Notes: generated from the sequence alone by a model not told the origin. A stretch of DNA of 12,490 nucleotides from JBDSTZ01 sp039927975 (GCA_039927975.1 JBDSTZ010000587.1:1-12490), one strand, 5' to 3'. Positions 5,034 through 11,873 are shown, counted from the first letter of the stretch. Translations and numbers: made by a program.

Positions 5034-6119
5034 ATGACAATCAGTTCCCCCAACGAAGCAGCCAGCAGCGCGTTTTCGGGCGCGATCGATACCGATGCGG
5101 TGATCATCGGCGCCGGCCCGGTCGGCCTGTTCCAGGTGTTCGAACTCGGCCTGCTGGAAATTAAAGCCCACGTGATCGATTCGCTGGCGGCCGTCGGCGG
5201 CCAGTGCGTCGAGCTGTATCCCGACAAGCCGATCTACGACATTCCCGCCGTGCCGGTGTGCACCGGCCAGGAATTGACCGACAACCTGCTCAAGCAGATC
5301 GAGCCGTTCGAGCCGACCTTCCACCTGGGCCAGGAAGTGACCCTGGTGCAAAAGCGCGACGACGGCCGCTTCAACGTCGAAACCTCGACCGGCACCCGTT
5401 TCATCACCAAGACCATCTTCATCGCCGCCGGCGTCGGCTCGTTCCAGGCGCGCACCATCAAGGTCGACGGTATCGAAGTGTTCGAAGGCAGCCAGCTGCA
5501 CTACCGCGTCAAGGAACCTGCCCAGTTCGACGGCAAGAACCTGGTCATCTGCGGCGGCGGCGATTCGGCGCTCGACTGGGCCCTGAACTTCGTCGGCAAG
5601 GCCGAGTCGGTCGTGCTGCTGCACCGCCGCGACGACTTCCGCGCCGCGCCAGCGTCGGTGGCCAAGATGAAGGCCCTGTGCGACGAATACGAAATGCAGC
5701 TGATCATCGGCCAGGTCACCGGCTTCGACACCAAGGACGGCAAGCTGAGCGAAGTCAAGGTCACCGGCCAGGACGGCGTGACGCGCCGCGTGCCGCTCGA
5801 CATGCTGCTGGTGTTCTTCGGCCTGTCGCCGAAGCTTGGCCCGATCGCCGAATGGGGCCTCGACATCGAGCGCCGCCAGCTCAAGGTGCAGAACACCGAG
5901 AAGTTCGAGACGAATGTCCCGGGCATCTTCGCGGTCGGCGACATCAACACCTATCCGGGCAAGAAGAAGCTGATCCTGTCGGGCTTCCACGAAGCGGCGC
6001 TGGCCGCCTTCGGCGCGGCGCCGTACATCTTCCCGGACAAGAAGATCCACATGCAATACACCACCACCTCGCCGAAGTTGCACAAGATCCTCGGCGTCGA
6101 GAGCCCGGTCTTCGACTAA
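5034..6119 (+). CDS. Ferredoxin--NADP+ reductase, thioredoxin-reductase-like type
   Basis: This 361-residue flavoprotein has the two-dinucleotide-domain layout of thioredoxin reductase-like ferredoxin-NADP+ reductases. The FAD-binding GAGPVG is at 26-31, GGQCVELYPDKPIYDIP (55-71) is typical of this class, and the NADPH-binding GGGDSA is at 174-179. HRRDDFRA (197-204) has the arginines that recognise the NADP 2'-phosphate, and GIFAVGDINTYPGKKKLI (297-314) is the second FAD motif. No CxxC redox motif is present, which separates it from true thioredoxin reductase. It should pass electrons between NADPH and ferredoxin, here most likely FdxA encoded just upstream. AGGAAG (5021-5026) supports the ATG at 5034. 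A strong terminator follows the stop codon. Confidence 0.93.
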   Translation: MTISSPNEAASSAFSGAIDTDAVIIGAGPVGLFQVFELGLLEIKAHVIDSLAAVGGQCVELYPDKPIYDIPAVPVCTGQELTDNLLKQIEPFEPTFHLGQEVTLVQKRDDGRFNVETSTGTRFITKTIFIAAGVGSFQARTIKVDGIEVFEGSQLHYRVKEPAQFDGKNLVICGGGDSALDWALNFVGKAESVVLLHRRDDFRAAPASVAKMKALCDEYEMQLIIGQVTGFDTKDGKLSEVKVTGQDGVTRRVPLDMLLVFFGLSPKLGPIAEWGLDIERRQLKVQNTEKFETNVPGIFAVGDINTYPGKKKLILSGFHEAALAAFGAAPYIFPDKKIHMQYTTTSPKLHKILGVESPVFD

Positions 6120-6143
6120 GCTTTTTGTACTGCGCACACCACG

Positions 6144-6173
6144 AAATGCCCCGCTCTGCCGGGGTATTTTTTT
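6144..6173 (+). terminator. Intrinsic terminator after the ferredoxin reductase gene
   Basis: ATGCCCCG (6146-6153) pairs with CGGGGTAT (6160-6167, one G-T pair) around a 6-base loop, followed directly by a run of T to 6173. It starts 25 bp after the stop codon. This is a classical Rho-independent terminator. Confidence 0.88.
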
Positions 6174-6269
6174 CGTTCTGTCTTGCACATAACGGACATT
6201 TGCGCGCGTTTTATGATAAAAAGTTGATAAGCCGAGTGCGTGGGAAGTGTTTCTTTAAGCGTACTCAGC

Positions 6270-6352
6270 AATTGCTACGAAGCACGTCGAATTGCAGCAC
6301 GTTCAGCCAAATAGCCTATAATTAATTGGTCGTCGTGCGCAAATGTTTGCGC
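6270..6352 (+). promoter_or_regulatory. phaZ promoter with direct and inverted repeats
   Basis: A perfect -10 box TATAAT is at 6317-6322. The best -35, TTGCAG at 6292-6297, is 19 bp upstream, a long spacer that would suit a regulated promoter. The -35 overlaps a direct repeat of AATTGC and AGCACGT: 6270-6275 with 6281-6287, then 6290-6295 with 6296-6302. Downstream of the expected start site lies a perfect inverted repeat GCGCAAA-TG-TTTGCGC (6337-6352). This is a strong operator candidate in the leader. Confidence 0.55.
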
Positions 6353-6378
6353 CACCCGGATCACACGAAGGAAAAATT

Positions 6379-7614
6379 ATGCTTTATCAACTGCACGAAA
6401 TGCAACGCTCCTTCCTGACTCCGTTGATGCAATGGGCCGAGGCCTCGTCGAAACTGTTCTCCAATCCAGTCTCGCCGTTCGCCCATTCGCCGTTTTCCCA
6501 ACGCATCGCCGCCGGCTACGAGTTGATGTACCGACTCGGCAAGGATTACGAAAAACCGGCGTTCGGCATCAACGCCACCGAGATCAACGGGGAGCCTGTC
6601 GGCATCATGGAACGCACGGTTGTCACCCGTCCGTTCTGCCGCCTGCTGCACTTCAAGAAGGACCTGAGCGAACAAAACATCGCCACACTGAACCAGCCGA
6701 CGGTGCTGCTGGTCGCCCCGCTGTCGGGCCACCACTCGACCCTGCTGCGCGACACCGTGCGCGGGCTGCTGCCCCATCACGATGTCTACATCACCGACTG
6801 GACCGACGCGCGCATGGTGCCGCTGTCGGAGGGACCGTTCCACCTCGACGACTACATCTATTACGTGCAGGACTTCATCCGCCTGCTGGGCCCGGAGCTG
6901 CACGTCATTTCCGTGTGCCAGCCGACGGTGCCGGTGCTGGCCGCCATCTCGCTGATGGCCACGGCCAAGGATCCGAAGCTGCCGAAAACCATGACCATGA
7001 TGGGCGGCCCGATCGACCCGCGCAAGTCGCCCACCGCGGTCAACGACCTGGCCACCGAAAAGCCGTTCTCGTGGTTTGAAAACACCGTCATCTACGCGGT
7101 GCCGAACAATTTCGCAGGTGCCGGCCGCAGGGTCTACCCGGGCTTTTTGCAGCACGCAGGCTTCATCGCCATGAACCCCGGCCGCCACGCCCAGAGCCAC
7201 CGCGAGTTCTACCAGCACCTGGTGCTGGGCGACGACGAGCCGGCCGAGAGCCACCGCCAGTTCTACAACGAGTACAACGCGGTGCTCGACATGCCGGCCG
7301 AGTACTACTTGGACACCATCAAGACGGTGTTCCAGGAGTTCAAGCTGCCGGCCGGCACCTGGGAAGTCGGCGGCAAGCTGGTGCGTCCGCAAGACATCAC
7401 CAGCGTCGCGCTGCTGACCGTTGAAGGCGAGCTCGACGATATTTCGGGCGCCGGCCAGACCCAGGCCGCGCACGAACTGTGCACCGGCATTCCGGCGAAG
7501 ATGCAGGAAGACTTCGTGGTGCCGGGCGCCGGCCACTACGGTATTTTCTCGGGCCGCCGCTGGCGCGAGATCATCTGTCCGAAGATCGGCCAGTTCATCG
7601 AGCAGCATCGCTAA
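6379..7614 (+). CDS. phaZ: Intracellular polyhydroxyalkanoate depolymerase
   Basis: This 411-residue protein belongs to the intracellular PHB depolymerase family, close in length to Cupriavidus PhaZ1 (419). It degrades amorphous PHA inside storage granules to release hydroxyacids. The alpha/beta-hydrolase nucleophile is a cysteine in ISVCQPTVP (C180) rather than serine, as in that family. D353 in VEGELDD and H386 in PGAGHYG complete the triad, with the same 33-residue Asp-His spacing as Cupriavidus (D355/H388, from memory). The N-terminus MLYQLHEMQRSFLTPLMQWAE is family-typical. The ATG at 6379 is preferred because AAGGAA lies just before it. An in-frame ATG at 6343 falls inside the leader inverted repeat and has no ribosome binding site. 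The gene stands alone, with its own promoter and terminator. Confidence 0.95.
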   Translation: MLYQLHEMQRSFLTPLMQWAEASSKLFSNPVSPFAHSPFSQRIAAGYELMYRLGKDYEKPAFGINATEINGEPVGIMERTVVTRPFCRLLHFKKDLSEQNIATLNQPTVLLVAPLSGHHSTLLRDTVRGLLPHHDVYITDWTDARMVPLSEGPFHLDDYIYYVQDFIRLLGPELHVISVCQPTVPVLAAISLMATAKDPKLPKTMTMMGGPIDPRKSPTAVNDLATEKPFSWFENTVIYAVPNNFAGAGRRVYPGFLQHAGFIAMNPGRHAQSHREFYQHLVLGDDEPAESHRQFYNEYNAVLDMPAEYYLDTIKTVFQEFKLPAGTWEVGGKLVRPQDITSVALLTVEGELDDISGAGQTQAAHELCTGIPAKMQEDFVVPGAGHYGIFSGRRWREIICPKIGQFIEQHR

Positions 7615-7632
7615 GCTCGAAGCGCGTCACGC

Positions 7633-7670
7633 AAAAAATGCCCCGGGAATCGACATCCGGGGCATTTTTT
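7633..7670. terminator. Strong bidirectional intrinsic terminator
   Basis: Fourteen bases (AAAAAATGCCCCGG, 7633-7646) pair perfectly with CCGGGGCATTTTTT (7657-7670) around a 10-base loop. A six-A run on the left and a six-T run on the right make it work on both strands. It ends phaZ (+), 18 bp after its stop, and can also end the convergent acetyltransferase gene (-). Confidence 0.92.
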
Positions 7671-7724
7671 CATGGCGGACCGTGAAGCGTTTTTACTACG
7701 GCCGGGCGCGCCGACCACGCGTGT

Positions 7725-8216
7725 TCACAAGCGCAAGCCCAGGAACATCACGCCCGGCCAAGGGTTGAACACGTAGGGCGCGACCGGCTCGAATCCCATC
7801 GCCGTGTACAGCGCGACAGCGGCCTGCATCACCGGCAGGGTATCGAGGCAAATCCTGGCGTACCCTGCCCCGCGCGCTTCGTCGCAGATGCGCTGGGCGA
7901 GCACGCGTCCAAGCCGGCGGCCGCGCGCTTGCGGGCGCACGTAAAACCGTTTCATCTCGCAGGTATCGGCGTCGACCGGGCGCAGCGCGACGCAACCGAC
8001 CGGCTCCGTACCCTGCCACGCCAGCAGCAGGCGCCCCGCCGGGGCCGCATACTTGCCGGGCAGCGCGGCCAGCTCGGCCTCGAAATCCTGGAAGCACAGG
8101 TCGATGCCGAGCTCCTCGGAATACTCCAGAAACAGCGCGCGGACGATCGCCAGGTCCTGCGGAAAGCGGGCCGGGCGAATCTCGAGCGCGGTGGTCGACG
8201 TGGTCGTCTCAAGCAT
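7725..8216 (-). CDS. GNAT family N-acetyltransferase
   Basis: This 163-residue protein has the order of GNAT motifs. There is an N-terminal strand and helix (LEIRPARFPQDLAIVRALFLEY), then GRLLLAWQGTEPVGCVALRPV (61-81). The acetyl-CoA-binding segment CEMKRFYVRPQARGRRLGRVLAQ (86-108) is followed by LDTLPVMQAAVALYTAMGFEPV (124-145). In the RGRRLG pyrophosphate-binding loop, the first conserved glycine of the usual (Q/R)xxGxG is arginine, a variant I would still expect to bind acetyl-CoA. The substrate cannot be predicted. The ATG at 8216 follows an AAAGG site and begins the conserved part; a longer reading from 8285 adds non-family residues and crosses the promoter. It is divergent from rsxB. 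Confidence 0.9.
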   Translation of the reverse strand: MLETTTSTTALEIRPARFPQDLAIVRALFLEYSEELGIDLCFQDFEAELAALPGKYAAPAGRLLLAWQGTEPVGCVALRPVDADTCEMKRFYVRPQARGRRLGRVLAQRICDEARGAGYARICLDTLPVMQAAVALYTAMGFEPVAPYVFNPWPGVMFLGLRL

Positions 8217-8280
8217 GCAAAACGCCTTTGCAAATGGCCGATCGGATAACAAGTCTACCGACGTGCTCCGGGCTTGGCAA
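8216..8280 (-). promoter_or_regulatory. Promoter and leader inverted repeat of the acetyltransferase gene
   Basis: On the minus strand TTGCCA (8280-8275) and TAGACT (8257-8252) are separated by exactly 17 bp, a fair sigma-70 promoter. In the leader, TGCAAA-ACGCC-TTTGCA (8216-8232) is a perfect inverted repeat. It overlaps the AAAGG ribosome binding site and the first base of the start codon, so a hairpin there could limit translation. Confidence 0.45.
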
Positions 8281-8335
8281 CGCATGAAGTTATCAGCAGT
8301 ACCCCGCCATTTGTCGGATAATACGTTTTTAGCAT

Positions 8336-9070
8336 GTGACCACTGCCGTGACCCGAACCCTCGCCGACCAGATCGAAGACTTGCTGCCGCAAACGCAGTG
8401 CACCAAGTGCGGCTATCCCGCGTGCCGGCCGTACGCCGAAGCGATCGCCGACGGCAAGGCCGAGATCAACCAGTGTCCGCCGGGCGGCAACGAAGGCGTG
8501 CTGCGCCTTGCCACTTTCCTCGGCCGGCCGGTCATTCCCATCAATCCGGCCAACGGCATGGCGCGCCCGCGCGCGGTTGCCTTCATCGACGAGTCGCTCT
8601 GCATCGGCTGCACCCTGTGCATCCAGGCGTGCCCGGTCGACGCCATCATGGGCGCGGCCAAGCAGATGCACACCATCCTGCCGAGCCTGTGTACCGGTTG
8701 CGACCTGTGCGTGGCGCCCTGCCCGGTCGACTGCATCGTGATGGCGCCCATCAGCGGCGAGCGCACCGGCTGGGCCGCGTGGTCGCAGGCCGACGCCGAC
8801 GCGGCGCGCGCGCGGCACGACTTCCGCACCGCCCGCCTGCAGCGCGAGCGCGAGGAAAACGACGCCAGGCTGGCGGCCAAGGCGGTCGCCAAAATGCGCG
8901 AAGTGACGGCCGAGGAAACCAACACGCCGGAACAGCTGGCCGAAAAAGAACGCAAGCGCGCCATCATCGCGGCGGCGATGGAACGGGCGCGCCTCAAGGC
9001 TGCCGGTGCTCAGGCGCCGGCCAAGGATGGCACCGACGCGCCAGTAGAAAGACCGCCGGAAAAATCCTGA
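8336..9070 (+). CDS. rsxB: RsxB/RnfB-like electron-transport ferredoxin protein, soluble form
   Basis: This 244-residue protein contains the RnfB iron-sulfur modules. An N-terminal cluster domain has C22, C25, C30 and C47 (QCTKCGYPACRPYAEAI...QCPPGG). Two 4Fe-4S ferredoxin motifs follow: C89-C92-C95-C99 (CIGCTLCIQACPVDAI) and C119-C122-C125-C129 (CTGCDLCVAPCPVDCI). The N-terminal membrane helix that anchors typical RnfB is absent, and no other rnf/rsx gene is in the window. From about residue 150 there is a long charged, alanine-rich, probably helical tail. The start is a GTG at 8336; another in-frame GTG at 8348 is possible and neither has a clear ribosome binding site. Its stop is one base from the nth start, so the two form an operon. 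It may supply or accept electrons for iron-sulfur proteins such as Nth, but that is inference. Confidence 0.88.
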   Translation: MTTAVTRTLADQIEDLLPQTQCTKCGYPACRPYAEAIADGKAEINQCPPGGNEGVLRLATFLGRPVIPINPANGMARPRAVAFIDESLCIGCTLCIQACPVDAIMGAAKQMHTILPSLCTGCDLCVAPCPVDCIVMAPISGERTGWAAWSQADADAARARHDFRTARLQREREENDARLAAKAVAKMREVTAEETNTPEQLAEKERKRAIIAAAMERARLKAAGAQAPAKDGTDAPVERPPEKS

Positions 9071-9071
9071 C

Positions 9072-9719
9072 ATGAATCCAGCCAAACGCCTTGAAATCTT
9101 CACCCGCTTCCGCGCAGCCAATCCGCATCCGACCACCGAGCTTGAATACACCACGCCGTTCGAACTATTGATCGCGGTGCTGCTGTCGGCGCAGTCGACC
9201 GACGTCGGCGTGAACAAGGCGACGCGCAAACTTTATCCGGTGGCGAACACGCCGGCGGCGATCCTCGCGCTCGGGCTCGATGAACTGAAAACCTATATCC
9301 AGACCATCGGCCTGTACAACACCAAGGCCAAGAACGTGATGGCGACCTGCCAGATCCTGGTCGATCAATATGGCGGCGAGGTGCCGCGCGCGCGCGAAGC
9401 GCTCGAAGCGCTGCCGGGGGTGGGACGCAAGACCGCCAACGTGGTGATGAACACGGCGTTCGGCGAGCCGACCATCGCGGTCGACACGCATATTTTCAGG
9501 GTCTCGAACCGGACCAATATCGCGCCGGGCAAGAACGTCGATATCGTCGAACAGAAGCTGCTCAAGTTCGTGCCGAAGGAGTTCTTGCACGACGCCCACC
9601 ACTGGCTGATCCTGCACGGGCGCTATACCTGCATCGCCCGCAAACCGCTGTGCTGGAACTGCATCATCGCCGACCTGTGCGAGTACCGGCCGAAGACGCC
9701 GGCGCCGGACGGGGTATAA
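9072..9719 (+). CDS. nth: Endonuclease III (DNA glycosylase/AP lyase)
   Basis: This 215-residue protein matches E. coli Nth nearly residue for residue at key sites. The helix-hairpin-helix LPGVGRKTANVV (114-125) has catalytic Lys120, and VDTHIFRVSNR has catalytic Asp138. C187, C194, C197 and C203 form the C-x6-C-x2-C-x5-C [4Fe-4S] site, at the same numbers as in E. coli. It removes oxidised pyrimidines from DNA and cuts the abasic site in base excision repair. The ATG lies one base after the rsxB stop codon, implying translational coupling. The rnf/rsx-nth linkage is also known from gamma-proteobacteria such as E. coli. The next gene is convergent, 21 bp away. Confidence 0.97.
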   Translation: MNPAKRLEIFTRFRAANPHPTTELEYTTPFELLIAVLLSAQSTDVGVNKATRKLYPVANTPAAILALGLDELKTYIQTIGLYNTKAKNVMATCQILVDQYGGEVPRAREALEALPGVGRKTANVVMNTAFGEPTIAVDTHIFRVSNRTNIAPGKNVDIVEQKLLKFVPKEFLHDAHHWLILHGRYTCIARKPLCWNCIIADLCEYRPKTPAPDGV

Positions 9720-9740
9720 ATCGTTTCCGGTTCGGGCTCG

Positions 9741-9950
9741 TCAACTGTCGGCTGATTCGCCTTGGGCCGGCTCGTGCCCGCCATCACCGTCATCCCTGAT
9801 CTTGATCCCGCGCCTGGCCAGCCCCTCGCGCAGCAGGAACTCGATCTCCGCGTTCACGCTGCGCAGGTCGCGCGCGGCCAGGCGCTGCAGTTGCTCCCAC
9901 AGCGCCGGGTCGATTCGTAATGGATAAGCTTTTTTTCCAGGACTTGCCAT
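9741..9950 (-). CDS. Small ribbon-helix-helix (Arc-like) DNA-binding protein
   Basis: This 69-residue protein has an Arc/MetJ-type ribbon-helix-helix fold. The DNA-contacting strand KKAYPLRIDP (6-15) is followed by helix A (ALWEQLQRLAARD, 16-28), a turn (LRSVN), and helix B (AEIEFLLREGLARRG, 34-48). The acidic tail (DDGDGGHEPAQGESADS) is probably disordered. Such proteins bind DNA as dimers on inverted repeats and often repress their own operon. It lies 12 bp downstream of the SPFH gene on the same strand, so it should be co-transcribed. Its likely target is the perfect palindrome over the operon promoter (10888-10903), by inference. Although similar proteins are often labelled antitoxins, no toxin gene is present here. 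Confidence 0.85.
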   Translation of the reverse strand: MASPGKKAYPLRIDPALWEQLQRLAARDLRSVNAEIEFLLREGLARRGIKIRDDGDGGHEPAQGESADS

Positions 9951-9962
9951 GCTGCGCGACCG

Positions 9963-10862
9963 CTAGTTGTAAAGAGTGCCCGTGTTGATGATCGGCTGGG
10001 TTTCCTTGTCCGAACATAACACCACCAGCAGGTTGCTGACCATCGCGGCCTTGCGCTCGGAATCGAGTTCGACGATGTCGCGCTCGGCCAGGCCCTTGAG
10101 CGCCGCTTCCACCATGCTCACTGCGCCGTGCACGATCTTGGCGCGGGCGCTGATGATCGCCTCGGCTTGCTGACGGCGCAGCATCACTTGCGCAATCTCG
10201 GCGGCGTAGGCCAGGTGGGTCAGCTTGGCGTCGAGCACCTCCACGCCGGCCGCCTCGAAACGCGCCTGCAGTTCCACTTTCAGCGCCTCGGCGACCACGT
10301 CCATGCCGGCGCGCAGCGTGGTCTCGCCGGAATCGAGATCGTCGCCTTCATCATACGCGTACTGCGAGGCCAGGTGGCGCAGCGCCGCCTCGGCCTGGAT
10401 CTCCACATAACGCTCGAAATCGTCGACTTCGAACAACGCCTGGGCGGTATCACGCACACGCCACACCACCGCCGCGCTGATCTCGACCGGATTGCCGCGC
10501 TTGTCGTTGACCTTCAATGTCGGCGCGTTGAAGTTTCGGGCGCGCAGGGACAGGCGGCGTTTGATGTAGAGCGGGAAAGCCCAGCGCAAGCCTTCGCTGC
10601 GGTCGGTGCCGATGTACTTGCCGAACAGGGTGAGGATGGCGCCCTGATTCGGCTGCAGCATGTACAGGCCGGACAGGCTGAGGGCGCCAACGATAACGGC
10701 CCCGATGCAAGCGAGGAAGTAGAAGCCGCCGTGGTTGTTGTTGCCCAGACCGATGAAGAAGCTGACGCCGCCCACCAGCAACAGTCCGACGCCGAGTAGC
10801 GCGGCCAGGTAACCATTGATCGACGAAAATGCCGTTTCACGGCGAATGTGTGCAGCGCTCAT
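9963..10862 (-). CDS. SPFH/band-7 (stomatin/prohibitin-like) membrane protein
   Basis: This 299-residue protein starts with two hydrophobic segments (about 17-39 and 46-68) separated by GNNNHGG, which should anchor it in the cytoplasmic membrane. A band-7/SPFH domain follows from about 70 to 245: QPNQGAILTLFGKYIGTDRSEGLRWAFP (70-97), the NDKRGNPVEISAAVVWRVRDTAQALFEVDDF segment, and a long helical part (ALRHLASQYAYDEGDD to RRQQAEAIISARAKIV). Such proteins oligomerise and organise membrane microdomains or regulate membrane proteases. No NfeD partner is present; instead the gene is paired with a ribbon-helix-helix protein. AAGGAGT is well placed before the ATG at 10862, and a near-consensus promoter lies upstream. 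Confidence 0.93.
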   Translation of the reverse strand: MSAAHIRRETAFSSINGYLAALLGVGLLLVGGVSFFIGLGNNNHGGFYFLACIGAVIVGALSLSGLYMLQPNQGAILTLFGKYIGTDRSEGLRWAFPLYIKRRLSLRARNFNAPTLKVNDKRGNPVEISAAVVWRVRDTAQALFEVDDFERYVEIQAEAALRHLASQYAYDEGDDLDSGETTLRAGMDVVAEALKVELQARFEAAGVEVLDAKLTHLAYAAEIAQVMLRRQQAEAIISARAKIVHGAVSMVEAALKGLAERDIVELDSERKAAMVSNLLVVLCSDKETQPIINTGTLYN

Positions 10863-10887
10863 TCCAGAACTCCTTCAGTTAGACATC

Positions 10888-10927
10888 AAAGTGATATCAC
10901 TTTAGGATCAGTGGAATTTAATGTCAA
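10888..10927 (-). promoter_or_regulatory. SPFH operon promoter with perfect 16-bp palindromic operator
   Basis: On the minus strand a consensus -35 TTGACA (10927-10922) and -10 TAAAGT (10904-10899) are separated by 17 bp. AAAGTGATATCACTTT at 10888-10903 is a perfect 16-bp palindrome that overlaps five of the six -10 bases and runs over the expected transcription start. A protein bound there would block RNA polymerase. The ribbon-helix-helix protein encoded by the same operon is the obvious candidate, although this is not shown by the sequence alone. Confidence 0.75.
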
Positions 10928-11042
10928 GCAATATTTGCAAGCAAGATTTCGCGTGGTGCGGACGTGCGCAGTCCCAGCACGGGGCCTGCGACAGACCCTG
11001 CCAGGACAATTCAATGCGCAGATGGGACGCCAGACAGCCCGC

Positions 11043-11843
11043 TTACAGGCGGCACAGCCCTTCACAGGTCACCGCGCCCAGATCCTTGGCGATCTTGCGG
11101 TACTGGCTGTCGAATTCGCCAGGAATGGCGCTGGCCAGCGAGTTGTAATAGTCGTGCGCCTGCTTGCGCGTGGCCAGGTCGAGCACCTGGATGTATTGGG
11201 GCGCGACCTCGGTCATCACCGCGAACATTTCGCGCCGGTTGCGCAGGCTGAGTGCCGTCTCCGCCGACGAACGGGCGATACCGACGAAGCTGGTGAACAC
11301 GCCGCGCCGCGCCTGCGCCAGGCCGCTCTTGCGTTCGGGCGTGAACTGGGCCGGCGGCAAGCTCGCCGCGAAGTTCGTCAACAGCGGCAGCTCCTTGGCC
11401 AGGCAGCGGTAATGAAAGGCCAGCAAGGGGGTGATTTCGTCTTGATAGGTCACCGCGTTGCGGCTGGCCAGGTCGAAGGTGATCTGCGAGACCTTGGCCG
11501 GGTCCTTCACCGATTTGTCGAGCCGCTTGTCGAGGTCGGCCAGCATGTAGGCCATGCCGGCCCGGTTGGCGGTCTCGCACATCTCCATCAGGTTGCCGAT
11601 CTCCTGCACCGAAAACGGCCGCGCGTTGAGAAAACGGCGGTGATCGGACATGGCCGCCACCATCTTGGCGGTGGCCGGGTCGGACATGCGCGGCATGCGG
11701 TGCTTGCGGGTGGACTCGGCCATCAGCTTGCTAAAGCGCTGGCTGACCTCTGCGTAATCGGTGAATTCATTGGCGTGCGCCGGCAGTAGTGCAGCGCAGC
11801 CGAGCAACCCGATGAGCACGGTCCTTCGAAGCTGGTATGTCAT
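11043..11843 (-). CDS. Exported protein of unknown function
   Basis: I do not recognise this 266-residue protein. It begins with a clear Sec signal peptide (MTYQLRRTVLIGLLGCAALLPAHA, cleavage after AHA at residue 24), so it should be periplasmic or secreted. Cys16 in the signal lacks a lipobox context. The mature part looks mostly helical, with alternating charged and hydrophobic stretches (FTDYAEVSQRFSKLMAES, IGNLMEMCETANRAGMAYML, LADLDKRLDKSVKD). Cysteines are at 89, 147, 260 and 264, the last two in the terminal TCEGLCRL, so disulfides are possible. No catalytic motif stands out. The ATG at 11843 is preceded by GAAGG. It lies downstream of proB on the same strand, about 100 bp away, and may have its own promoter. 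Confidence 0.75.
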   Translation of the reverse strand: MTYQLRRTVLIGLLGCAALLPAHANEFTDYAEVSQRFSKLMAESTRKHRMPRMSDPATAKMVAAMSDHRRFLNARPFSVQEIGNLMEMCETANRAGMAYMLADLDKRLDKSVKDPAKVSQITFDLASRNAVTYQDEITPLLAFHYRCLAKELPLLTNFAASLPPAQFTPERKSGLAQARRGVFTSFVGIARSSAETALSLRNRREMFAVMTEVAPQYIQVLDLATRKQAHDYYNSLASAIPGEFDSQYRKIAKDLGAVTCEGLCRL

Positions 11844-11873
11844 CGTCGCCTTCGCCCTGTTGTGTGGACGATA

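Noticed and set aside
5016..6188. Open frame of 390 codons on the minus strand opposite the ferredoxin reductase gene
   Set aside because: It runs across the terminator and shows the same GC-shadow composition; the plus strand has clear FAD and NADPH motifs.
6361..7608. Open frame of 415 codons on the minus strand opposite phaZ
   Set aside because: It has biased composition and no family motif; the plus strand encodes a complete PHA depolymerase with a catalytic triad.
9741..10862. SPFH plus ribbon-helix-helix pair as a toxin-antitoxin module
   Set aside because: The partner is a two-helix membrane SPFH protein, not a toxin, and the DNA-binding protein is encoded second; an autoregulated operon fits better.
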